Positions 1 to 5,841 of a stretch of DNA of 6,606 bases are shown in pieces. The notes beneath the pieces are model-generated. The model was not told the origin of the DNA, did no database searches, and saw nothing but the letters and a program-made list of their open reading frames with translations. The position numbers and the translations under genes were made by a program. The DNA is from CAYQAJ01 sp964415245. Its GTDB lineage: Bacteria > Planctomycetota > Planctomycetia > Pirellulales > Pirellulaceae. The DNA lies in contig CAYQAJ010000286.1 in NCBI GenBank assembly GCA_964415245.1, forward strand, positions 1 through 6,606, given 5' to 3'. Positions within the stretch are counted from its first letter, which is position 1; each line of letters begins with the position of its first letter.

Positions 1-7
1 GTGGCTG

Positions 8-1084
8 TCACCTTTTCGGCAGCCGGTCCTCCGGCGTGAACCGAAACGGCTCCTGCACCGGCTCCTTGCTCCCGGGGCGAGTCAGCGAGAGGTCGTCGGG
101 AGTCATTAGCCGCACCAGCACGAGGTAGTCGATTTCTTCGGTCAAGAACTCCGATCGCCCGTCGCAGTACATCACGTTCACGCCACCGGGATGGTTCGAC
201 GACGGCCGCGCGAAGTCGATCGAGCCGTCGCCCGACCCGCGCTCCTCGTTGATTCGATGCAGCAACCCGTCGGGGTCGGGCTCGCCGTCGACAAGGTTTT
301 CGACCCACACGAATCCCACTCGCGCCTCGTCGGTGTCGGTCCACCGGTTCGCGTCGAGATTCTCCGAAAGCATCAGCGTTTGGCCAGCCCCATCGTGGGC
401 ATCGAGCCACGCCACGGAAACGTCGCCGGCGGGCGGAACCGCGAAATGGTCGAGAAACGGCCCGTTCGCGGGCCAGTCGGGCGGGAATTCTCCGCGGGGA
501 GCGTCCGGCATGCCGGCGTTGGCCACGAAGCTCAACCACGCACCGGGCGGCTTGCCCTTGTGGGGCGCGTCGGCCGGGCAGACCAGCGCCGGCACGTACA
601 CCTCGGGTGGCAAACCGCGAGTTTCGTCGCCCCCGCGCGGGCCATACTGAAGATCGACGTAGGCGAAGGGGCGTTCCCCGCGCGAATCGCCCGCGTACTC
701 CAGATAGGGGAGCACGGCGAACACCCAACTCGCCGGACGCCGCCTACCTTCGGCATCGATCGCCTGAAGGTCGCGATAGCCGGGCAATCGCTGCTGGGCA
801 GCTTCGAACCGCTGCACCGCCTCGGCCAGCTCGATTTGCCGCTTCTCGCACAATACCCGTCTGCTCGAAATGCGCACGCGGTACAGAGCCGGCACGGTGA
901 CCACCACGACTATCGCCACGATCACCACGATTACCAGCACGTCGCGGCGGGTCACGCCGCGGCGTACCGCTCTCCCGCGTGTGCGGCTCTGGCGTTCGGC
1001 GCGGCTTCGGCCTGGGGCGCAACGCCGCAACGTGCGGCACCCCTGCCAAACAAGCGTCGATAACCGAAACTTACAATTCCTCAT
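8..1084 (-). CDS. DUF1559-family pseudopilin-like protein with H-X9-DG motif
   Basis: The product is about 358 aa from the ATG at 1084 and belongs to the planctomycete DUF1559 group (prepilin-like N-terminus plus H-X9-DG C-terminus). An Arg-rich leader of about 43 residues precedes a hydrophobic helix at about 49-66 (VLVIVVIVAIVVVVTVP), followed by a soluble periplasmic or extracellular domain. A CPAD segment, a SENLDANRW segment and the H298-x9-D308-G309 motif match the family layout. The usual GFTLxE processing site is degenerate: it reads GVTRRD, with Arg at +3 and +4 and Asp in place of Glu at +5. The start is uncertain. The frame stays open upstream to 1228, but that would cover the divergent promoter of the next gene, and a GTG at 955 lies just before the helix. 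A GGGG stretch 8 bases upstream supports 1084 weakly. The gene is divergent from another prepilin-like gene. Its exact role is unknown; surface or pseudopilus-like assembly is inferred. Confidence 0.8.
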   Translation of the reverse strand: MRNCKFRLSTLVWQGCRTLRRCAPGRSRAERQSRTRGRAVRRGVTRRDVLVIVVIVAIVVVVTVPALYRVRISSRRVLCEKRQIELAEAVQRFEAAQQRLPGYRDLQAIDAEGRRRPASWVFAVLPYLEYAGDSRGERPFAYVDLQYGPRGGDETRGLPPEVYVPALVCPADAPHKGKPPGAWLSFVANAGMPDAPRGEFPPDWPANGPFLDHFAVPPAGDVSVAWLDAHDGAGQTLMLSENLDANRWTDTDEARVGFVWVENLVDGEPDPDGLLHRINEERGSGDGSIDFARPSSNHPGGVNVMYCDGRSEFLTEEIDYLVLVRLMTPDDLSLTRPGSKEPVQEPFRFTPEDRLPKR

Positions 1085-1187
1085 TCGCAGCCCCAAACGA
1101 GCAAAAGGTCGCAAACCGATGCTCCCCCACGACCTATTGTGGCCCTGGGGCGCGACACCGGAAACCCACCCCACCCAGCGATGATTC

Positions 1188-1216
1188 TTGACATCCGGCC
1201 CGCCGGGGAGTCGAAT
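1188..1216 (+). promoter_or_regulatory. sigma70-like promoter for the prepilin gene
   Basis: A perfect -35 box TTGACA (1188-1193) is followed after exactly 17 bases by TCGAAT (1211-1216), which matches 4 of 6 bases of the -10 consensus. Transcription would begin near 1223, leaving about 35 bases of leader before the ATG at 1259. It lies in the divergent intergenic region 1085-1258. No comparably good promoter is visible on the minus strand for the left gene. The call is by consensus only. Confidence 0.5.
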
Positions 1217-1243
1217 GGAAGTAGCCACGTCCGGAACATTTGC

Positions 1244-1250
1244 GAAGGGG
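1244..1250 (+). promoter_or_regulatory. ribosome binding site fixing the start at 1259
   Basis: GAAGGGG lies 8 bases before the ATG at 1259. It favours this start over the ATG at 1139, which would place the promoter-like sequence inside the coding region and add 40 residues of non-conserved protein. Confidence 0.55.
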
Positions 1251-1258
1251 AAAAGACG

Positions 1259-2623
1259 ATGACTCTACGCGCTCCCCGTCCGCCCTACGCCCCGACCGAA
1301 TTGGGCCGGCATTTTGCCGACCGGCCCAAGCGGCGTCCTTCGCGTCGTCGGTGCGTCGGCCGCGCTCGAACGCCGGGCAACGGTTTCACCCTCGTCGAGC
1401 TGCTGGTGGCGATGACGATCACCATTATCGTCGTCACGGCCATCGCCCTGGTCTTCAATCGCGCCGGCCAAACCATCTCCCAAGGTCGGGCGGCACTCGA
1501 AATATCGGGAGAATTGCGGGCCGCACAACACCGACTGAGAGAAGACCTGCTGGGTCATACCGCGCCGGTTCGCCCAATGGGAGCCTCGGACGCGCCTCTG
1601 GGCTACGTCGAAATCGTCGAAGGGCCGCGAAAGGACTGGGACGCCGACGCCAACACGGTCGCCGACGTCGGCCAAGTCGGCGCCGAAACCACCAGGGGAG
1701 ACGTCGACGACGCCCTGTTTTTCACCGCTCGCTCGGAGGGCGAGCCCTTCACCGGGCGATTCGCGGGCGCGCCGATTGAATCGGAACTGGCGGAGATCGC
1801 ATGGTGGACCGTCACGACACCCAATCCCAGCGGCCAGGACGAGACCGTTCTCTACCGCCGCGCGCTGTTGATCCGACCCGATCTGAACAATCCTGCGACC
1901 GGCAGCCTGCCGGGAGTCGCGGCGAACAATCTCGCCGACCTGGCGCTGTACTACCAGACCAACGACGTTTCCGTCCGCCTCGACGGCGCCGGCGGCGTGA
2001 TCGCCAATTCGCTGGCCGACTTGACGCAGCGCGAGAACCGCTTCGGACACAACCCGGGCGTCTTCCCGTTTCCCATCGATCCGGCGTTTTTCGGAGCGGT
2101 CGTGCAAACCGGTACCGAGCAGGGACAGGACGTCATCCTGAGCCACCTGCTCGCCTTCGACGTGCGAGTGTTCGACCCCTTCGCTCCCGTGACGGCTAAT
2201 GCGCCGATTTCGGCCACTTCGCGGGCTCTCGTTCCGGGCGACCCCGGCTATCCCGGCGATACGAACATCGGCGCCGGCGCGTTCATCGACCTGGCCCACT
2301 TCCGGCCGAATAACAGCCGGTTTGCCGGCCCGCCCGACGCGCGATCGCAAATGCCCGCGTTCCTACCGGTGGCCACCTACTGCACGTGGTCGTATCAGTA
2401 CGAGCGCGACGGCATCGACCAGAACGGCAACAGCATCGTCGACGAGGGGACCAACGGGATCGACGACGACGGTTTCAACGGTGTCGACGACCCGGCGGAA
2501 AGCGAGACCTCGGCTCCCTACCCGGTTCCGCTGCGGGGCATCTCGGTAACGCTTCGAGTCGAAGAGCACGACAGACACGTGGTGCGACAATCGACCATGC
2601 GGGTGAACTTCATGCCGGAGTGA
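1259..2623 (+). CDS. prepilin-type (PulJ/GspJ-like) pseudopilin
   Basis: The product is 454 aa. Residues 1-42 form an unusually long basic leader ending at G42, followed by FTLVELLVAM: a canonical prepilin peptidase site with cleavage after G42 and Glu at +5 (E47). A hydrophobic helix runs to about residue 65. The sequence after it (RAALEISGELRAAQHRLRED) resembles the amphipathic N-terminal helix of pseudopilins, and the large globular remainder is typical of big minor pseudopilins of the PulJ/PilW type. A segment at 384-411 is rich in Asp, Asn and Gly (DQNGNSIVDE, then GIDDDGFNGVDD) and resembles calcium-binding loops. The protein would be processed and assembled by a type II secretion or type IV pilus-like machine, which is not in this window. 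The start is supported by an RBS and an upstream promoter. The prepilin class is secure, but the J-type assignment is tentative. The stop TGA abuts a large inverted repeat. Confidence 0.85.
   Translation: MTLRAPRPPYAPTELGRHFADRPKRRPSRRRCVGRARTPGNGFTLVELLVAMTITIIVVTAIALVFNRAGQTISQGRAALEISGELRAAQHRLREDLLGHTAPVRPMGASDAPLGYVEIVEGPRKDWDADANTVADVGQVGAETTRGDVDDALFFTARSEGEPFTGRFAGAPIESELAEIAWWTVTTPNPSGQDETVLYRRALLIRPDLNNPATGSLPGVAANNLADLALYYQTNDVSVRLDGAGGVIANSLADLTQRENRFGHNPGVFPFPIDPAFFGAVVQTGTEQGQDVILSHLLAFDVRVFDPFAPVTANAPISATSRALVPGDPGYPGDTNIGAGAFIDLAHFRPNNSRFAGPPDARSQMPAFLPVATYCTWSYQYERDGIDQNGNSIVDEGTNGIDDDGFNGVDDPAESETSAPYPVPLRGISVTLRVEEHDRHVVRQSTMRVNFMPE
2402..2491 (+). other. Asp/Asn/Gly-rich calcium-loop-like segment in the pseudopilin
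   Basis: This encodes residues 382-411. Two adjacent loops are visible: D387-Q-N-G-N-S-I-V-D-E396 and D402-D-D-G-F-N-G-V-D-D411. The first has acidic or Asn side chains at positions 1, 3, 5, 9 and 10, as in dockerin or EF-hand-like loops. Calcium binding stabilises some known pseudopilins (GspG is an example); metal binding here is inferred from spacing only. Confidence 0.45.
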
Positions 2624-2714
2624 GTCCGCGGTCCGTTGTCAGTTGTCCGTAGTCCGTTGGTGGTCAATTGCTGTCAGCGTCGTCCTGCCCTGTAACTGAC
2701 AACGGACCACGGAC
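2624..2714. repeat. long inverted repeat with two alternative registers
   Basis: The left arm 2624-2644 (starting GTCCGCGGTCCG) and the right arm 2694-2714 (ending GGACCACGGAC) are reverse complements at 20 of 21 positions. A second, shifted pairing, 2638-2658 with 2701-2721, also matches at 20 of 21. The two pairings share bases and so exclude each other. The units are built from repeats of GTCCGT(A/T/G)GTC and GTCAGTT words. The left arm begins on the base directly after the TGA of the prepilin gene. No T-run follows, so it is not a typical intrinsic terminator, although it could still end or stabilise the transcript. Confidence 0.8.
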
Positions 2715-2729
2715 AACTGACGGCGTCCG

Positions 2730-2760
2730 ACTGAAAACTGAAAACCGAACACTGAAAACT
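2730..2760 (+). repeat. short ACTGAAA direct repeats
   Basis: The word ACTGAAA occurs at 2730, 2737 and 2751, giving an A-rich low-complexity stretch just upstream of the next gene. It directly follows the inverted-repeat cluster and is probably part of the same repeat-rich spacer. No function is evident. Confidence 0.6.
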
Positions 2761-2779
2761 CTTGCGGCGCCTGCCCGCC

Positions 2780-3268
2780 ATGCACGTGATTCGTCTGCGC
2801 GGCCCCTGGCAATACCGCCCGCTCGCACGTACTGTCCTGCTAGCGGACGGCACGACGCACGAGGAACCGGGCCCGCTGCCCCGCGCCGGGCGGATTCACA
2901 TGCCCTGCGACTGGGGCAACACGCTGGGGCACGACTTCCGCGGCCGAGTGATCTACACGCGCCGATTCCATCGACCGACGGGGCTGGAACGCGGCGATTC
3001 GGTGATGCTCGTGTTCGACCAGATCGACGCGCTTGGCCGGGCATCGCTCAACGGTCGCCCACTCGGCGAGTTTCGCTGGCCCGAGATGCCGGCGCGGTTT
3101 GACGTGACTCGGCTGTTGGAGGAGTCGAACGAGCTGACGGTCGAAGTCGAGTTACCGCGCGCGCCCGAGGGCGTTACACCGATTCCGCGACCGGGCACCG
3201 GGGACCAAGCGGGCGGCCTGACCGGCGAAGTGCGGCTGGAAATCCATACCGGCGGGCAATCCCGATAA
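2780..3268 (+). CDS. stand-alone GH2-type sugar-binding (jelly-roll) domain protein
   Basis: The product is 162 aa from the ATG at 2780 and has no signal peptide. It resembles the N-terminal galactose-binding-like beta-sandwich of glycoside hydrolase family 2 enzymes. The layout matches: an early GPWQYRP strand, then GRVIYTRRF, MLVFDQIDALGRASLNGRPLG, then MPARFDVTRLLEESNELTVEVELP. In GH2 proteins this module precedes the immunoglobulin-like and catalytic TIM-barrel domains, but here the gene stops after the first domain with TAA at 3266. It is therefore either a free-standing carbohydrate-binding protein or a remnant of a larger enzyme; the downstream sequence shows no GH2 continuation. A TTG at 2762 could add 6 residues. 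No convincing RBS is seen for either start. The fold assignment is good, but ligand and role are unknown. Confidence 0.75.
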   Translation: MHVIRLRGPWQYRPLARTVLLADGTTHEEPGPLPRAGRIHMPCDWGNTLGHDFRGRVIYTRRFHRPTGLERGDSVMLVFDQIDALGRASLNGRPLGEFRWPEMPARFDVTRLLEESNELTVEVELPRAPEGVTPIPRPGTGDQAGGLTGEVRLEIHTGGQSR

Positions 3269-3289
3269 ACCGCCCTGCTTCGCATCGTC

Positions 3290-3295
3290 TATGAT
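3290..3295 (+). promoter_or_regulatory. possible -10 box (TATGAT) before the DUF1080 lipoprotein gene
   Basis: TATGAT matches 5 of 6 bases of the sigma70 -10 consensus and lies in the 72-base gap between the GH2-like gene and the lipoprotein gene, about 45 bases before the ATG at 3341. No good -35 box sits 17 bases upstream (the sequence there reads AAACCG), so the call is weak. Confidence 0.25.
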
Positions 3296-3340
3296 GGGGC
3301 GGCCGAAGCCGTCCTTCCCCCATACTCTTGGAAGCATCCC

Positions 3341-4657
3341 ATGCGCCAATCGTCGCCGCAGGCGGTCCAACTGCCCATCACGTCCATGCGATCCGTCCGT
3401 TTTCTTTTTGCCAACGTTCTCGCCGCGTTGCTTTTTGCAGGTTGCGGCGCGAACGGCGCTGACACGAAGCCAGGTGGCAATACCCGCATTCCGAACACAC
3501 AGCCCGTTGGCGCCAATGCCGACGAGAGTGCCGCCGCGAAGGCGTCGGCCGCCGACAAGCCCAAACTGCTCGGCGATGAGGAACTGGCCGATGGCTGGAT
3601 TTCACTCTTCGACGGCGAGACCCTCTTCGGTTGGGTGGCGCACTCCCAAGCCAACTGGCAGGTGGCGGACGGCGCCGTCGTCGTTAGCGAGGGGGAGAAG
3701 GGGCTTTTGTGCACCACTTTCGAGCTGGCTGACTACGTGCTGCGGCTCGATTTCCGCAGTGCCCCCGGAACCAACAGCGGAATTTTTCTCCGCACTCCCG
3801 GCGTGCCGACCGACCCGAAAAGTGACTGTTACGAGCTCAACATCGCCGACAGCGACAATCCCTTCCCGAGCGGCAGCCTCGTGGGCCGGCTGAAGGCCGA
3901 GGGAAACTTCGACAGCCGGGACTGGCAGAGCTACGAGGTGACCGTGCGCGGGGACCGCGTTACCGTTGTACTCGACGGGCGGCAAGTGCTCGATTACGCC
4001 GATCCGTCGCCGGTGAAACGCGGGCACATCGGCCTGCAGCTCAACTCGGGCAAAGTGGAGTTTCGCAACATACGCCTCAAACCGCTCGGTCTCGAACCGA
4101 TGCTCGGCGCCGGCGACATGAGCCAGTGGAAGACGCAGCCCGATTCACCGGCCGAGTTCACCGTCGACAATCAGGGCGTGCTTCACGTAAAGGGCGGCTC
4201 CGGCCAACTCGAAACGAAAGAGTCTTACGGCGACTTCGTGATGCAACTCGAATGCATTACGCACGCCGAGGGGATCAACTCGGGAATCTTCTTCCGCTGC
4301 ATTCCCGGCGACAAAATGATGGGTTACGAAAGCCAGATTCACAACGGCTTTTTCGACGGCGACCGCACCAAACCGGTCGATGGCGGCTCGGGGGCCATCT
4401 TCCGACGACAGAACGCGCGGCTCGTTGTGGCCGACGATCGGGAGTGGTTCACCAAGACGATTCTCGTCGACGGACCGCACATGGCGGTGTGGGTCGACGG
4501 TTACCAGGTGACCGACTGGACCGACGACCGGCCCGATAACGAGAACCCGCGACGAGGGAAGCGGCTCGCGCCGGGAACGATCATGATTCAGGCACACGAC
4601 GAAACGACCGACCTGTCGTTCCGCCATCTGCGGATCGGTGCGATTCCGCGCGACTAA
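3341..4657 (+). CDS. lipoprotein with two DUF1080 (3-keto-disaccharide hydrolase-like) domains
   Basis: The product is 438 aa. A hydrophobic signal ends in the lipobox LFAGC, so C35 should be lipidated after signal peptidase II cleavage. An Ala/Asp/Pro-rich linker (about 36-80) leads to two tandem DUF1080 (PF06439, LamG-like beta-sandwich) domains at about 84-249 and 252-436. Each has the family hallmark NSGIFxR (145-151 and 313-319), a following Tyr-Glu segment (YELNIAD at 164, YESQIHNG at 329) and a late strand with a (V/L)DG(R/Y)QV pattern. The family is linked to cleavage or binding of 3-keto-glycosides and is greatly expanded in planctomycetes. A periplasm-facing, membrane-anchored role in sugar breakdown is inferred. 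The ATG at 3341 has GGAAG 6 bases upstream; the ATG at 3386 lacks an RBS but would give a more compact 20-residue signal up to the lipobox Cys. The neighbouring GH2-like module fits a carbohydrate theme. Its stop TAA overlaps the first base of a palindromic element. Confidence 0.88.
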   Translation: MRQSSPQAVQLPITSMRSVRFLFANVLAALLFAGCGANGADTKPGGNTRIPNTQPVGANADESAAAKASAADKPKLLGDEELADGWISLFDGETLFGWVAHSQANWQVADGAVVVSEGEKGLLCTTFELADYVLRLDFRSAPGTNSGIFLRTPGVPTDPKSDCYELNIADSDNPFPSGSLVGRLKAEGNFDSRDWQSYEVTVRGDRVTVVLDGRQVLDYADPSPVKRGHIGLQLNSGKVEFRNIRLKPLGLEPMLGAGDMSQWKTQPDSPAEFTVDNQGVLHVKGGSGQLETKESYGDFVMQLECITHAEGINSGIFFRCIPGDKMMGYESQIHNGFFDGDRTKPVDGGSGAIFRRQNARLVVADDREWFTKTILVDGPHMAVWVDGYQVTDWTDDRPDNENPRRGKRLAPGTIMIQAHDETTDLSFRHLRIGAIPRD

Positions 4658-4784
4658 GAGCCTATCCCAAAGCCGTCTCAGAGAAGGGGACAGGCACATT
4701 TTTCTCCGCGGAACGTTGAAAGCAGGCCGCACTCCACCGGCTACGCAAAATGAGCCAGTCCCCGACGGTTTTGGGATAGGCTCT
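4657..4784. repeat. nested palindromic element, copy 1
   Basis: The outer arms 4657-4677 (AGAGCCTATCCC...) and 4764-4784 (...GGGATAGGCTCT) pair at 20 of 21 positions. The inner arms 4686-4702 (GGGGACAGGCACATTTT) and 4747-4763 pair at 15 of 17, with A-A mismatches at 4692/4753+4 (that is 4757) and 4696/4753. An 8-base bulge separates the stems on the left only. The 44-base loop contains the palindrome TCCGCGGA (4705-4712). The element fills nearly all of the space between two convergent genes, overlaps the last base of the upstream TAA and ends 13 bases before the korB stop. It is homologous in design to the element at 5741-5841. It could act as a bidirectional transcription end, or be a REP-like non-autonomous mobile element. 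Confidence 0.85.
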
Positions 4785-4797
4785 AGCCCGGGCCAAG

Positions 4798-5715
4798 CTA
4801 CATCATCCGCTTGATGATCTTCTCCGCCTGCTCCTTGGTGACGACAGGGGGGCGCTTGGCAATGGGGCCGCCCTTGTCCAGCACCGGTTCCAACAGGTCG
4901 AGCGTCTTGCGCTCGGTCTGGAAGAACAGCCCGGTGTAAATCGTGTCGCCCCACAGCATGGCCTTTTCGCACGCGCTCTTCCAGTCGCTGGTGTCGTGCT
5001 TCTCGTCCTCGAGCTTCTTGATCCGCTCGCGGAAGAACGGGTAGTCGTTATCGTGGTTGAACGTGACGCACGGGCTGAAAATGTCGATCAGCGAAAAGCC
5101 CTTGTGCTGAATCGCCTTGGTCATCAGCTCGATGAGGTGCTTGCCGTCGCCGCTGAACGCGCGGGCGACAAACGTGGCCCCATTCATGATGGCCGAGGTG
5201 ATCGGATTGACGGGCTGCTCGACGCTGCCGAACGGCGTGCTCTTGGTCACCATGCCCACGCAACTTGTGGGCGAAATCTGCCCCGTGGTCAAGCCGTAAA
5301 TCTGGTTGTTCATGACGAAATAGTTCAGATCGACGTTGCGTCGGGCCGTGTGCGTGAAGTGGTTGCCGCCGATGCCGTAGCCGTCGCCGTCGCCGCCGGT
5401 GATGATCACCGTCAGCTCGTGATTGGCCATCTTGACGCCGGTTGCCACGGCCAGCGCACGGCCGTGCAGCGTGTGCATGCCGTAGGCGTTGAAGAAGCCG
5501 GGAAAGTTCGACGAGCAGCCGATGCCGCTGATCGTGACGATCTGATGTGGCTGGAGGCCAAGATCGGCGCACGCCCGCTGCGCACAGTTGAGAACGCCGA
5601 AGTCCCCGCAGCCGGGGCACCAATCGGGATCGACCTTGCCCTTGAAATCCTTGGCCTTAAGCTGCACGACCGGTTGTCCGCCCGCGGTGTCGTGTGAAGT
5701 GGTTCCCAATGCCAT
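4798..5715 (-). CDS. korB: 2-oxoacid:ferredoxin oxidoreductase subunit beta (probably 2-oxoglutarate)
   Basis: The product is 305 aa, the usual length for the beta subunit. It binds thiamine diphosphate and one 4Fe-4S cluster and, with KorA, converts 2-oxoglutarate and CoA to succinyl-CoA, CO2 and reduced ferredoxin in the cytoplasm. Visible hallmarks are DWCPGCGDFG (31-40), GIGCSS (64-69), the ThDP/Mg motif GGDGDGYGIGGNHF (107-120) continuing to MNNQIYGLTTGQ, and DIFSPCVTFNH (211-221). C33, C36, C67 and C216 have nearly the spacing of the four cluster ligands known in archaeal OFOR beta subunits. The start at 5715 is fixed by GAGGAG 5 bases upstream (5721-5726). Upstream in-frame sequence would be translated repeat DNA. 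The gene follows korA on the same strand, 124 bases downstream, with a palindromic element in the gap. Pyruvate or another 2-oxoacid as substrate cannot be excluded by sequence alone. Confidence 0.93.
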   Translation of the reverse strand: MALGTTSHDTAGGQPVVQLKAKDFKGKVDPDWCPGCGDFGVLNCAQRACADLGLQPHQIVTISGIGCSSNFPGFFNAYGMHTLHGRALAVATGVKMANHELTVIITGGDGDGYGIGGNHFTHTARRNVDLNYFVMNNQIYGLTTGQISPTSCVGMVTKSTPFGSVEQPVNPITSAIMNGATFVARAFSGDGKHLIELMTKAIQHKGFSLIDIFSPCVTFNHDNDYPFFRERIKKLEDEKHDTSDWKSACEKAMLWGDTIYTGLFFQTERKTLDLLEPVLDKGGPIAKRPPVVTKEQAEKIIKRMM

Positions 5716-5720
5716 GATTG

Positions 5721-5726
5721 CTCCTC
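5721..5726 (-). promoter_or_regulatory. ribosome binding site of korB
   Basis: On the minus strand GAGGAG stands 5 bases before the ATG at 5715. It shows that translation starts at MALGTTSH and not at a farther upstream ATG at 5805, which lies inside the palindromic element. Confidence 0.7.
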
Positions 5727-5740
5727 GAATTGACGTTATA

Positions 5741-5841
5741 AGAGGTTGTTTCAAAACCGTCCGCGGAGAAGGGGACAGGCACAATTTGCTCCGCGGACTG
5801 CGCAAATTGAGCCAGTCCCCGACGGTTTTGAAACAACCTCT
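5741..5841. repeat. nested palindromic element, copy 2
   Basis: The outer arms 5741-5761 (AGAGGTTGTTTC...) and 5821-5841 (...GAAACAACCTCT) are perfect 21-bp reverse complements. The inner arms 5771-5789 (starting GGGGACAGGCAC) and 5802-5820 (ending GAGCCAGTCCCC) pair at 17 of 19, with A-A mismatches at 5777/5814 and 5781/5810. A 9-base bulge lies on the left side, and the loop 5790-5801 begins with TCCGCGGA. CCGCGGAG at 5761-5768 can alternatively pair with CTCCGCGG at 5789-5796. The element sits between korA and korB and overlaps two bases of the korA TAG stop (read on the minus strand). Orientation is the same as in the copy at 4657-4784. Confidence 0.88.

Noticed and set aside
191..1063. 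Long plus-strand open frame opposite the DUF1559 gene
   Set aside because: It is a high-GC antisense shadow with no domain, no RBS and biased composition, while the opposite strand has clear family motifs.
1085..1228. N-terminal extension of the DUF1559 gene to the ATG at 1228
   Set aside because: It would add 48 non-conserved residues and cover the divergent promoter of the neighbouring gene. The family begins shortly before the hydrophobic helix.
1265..2350. Long minus-strand open frame opposite the pseudopilin gene
   Set aside because: The composition is Arg/Gly/Val-rich without recognisable motifs, and the plus strand has a canonical prepilin signal, promoter and RBS.
2624..2760. CRISPR-like array
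   Set aside because: The repeats are overlapping and inverted, with no regular spacers of constant length and no cas gene nearby.
4657..4784. Ordinary rho-independent terminator
   Set aside because: The arms are much longer than usual, no T-run follows the closing arm, and a related copy lies between two co-directional genes of one enzyme. A terminating role is possible but is not the simplest description.
4145..4972. Minus-strand open frame spanning the DUF1080 gene, the repeat and the korB end
   Set aside because: It crosses two real genes and a palindromic element and shows no protein family features.
4996..5697. Plus-strand open frame opposite korB
   Set aside because: It is the antisense of a well-conserved enzyme gene, with no motif or RBS.
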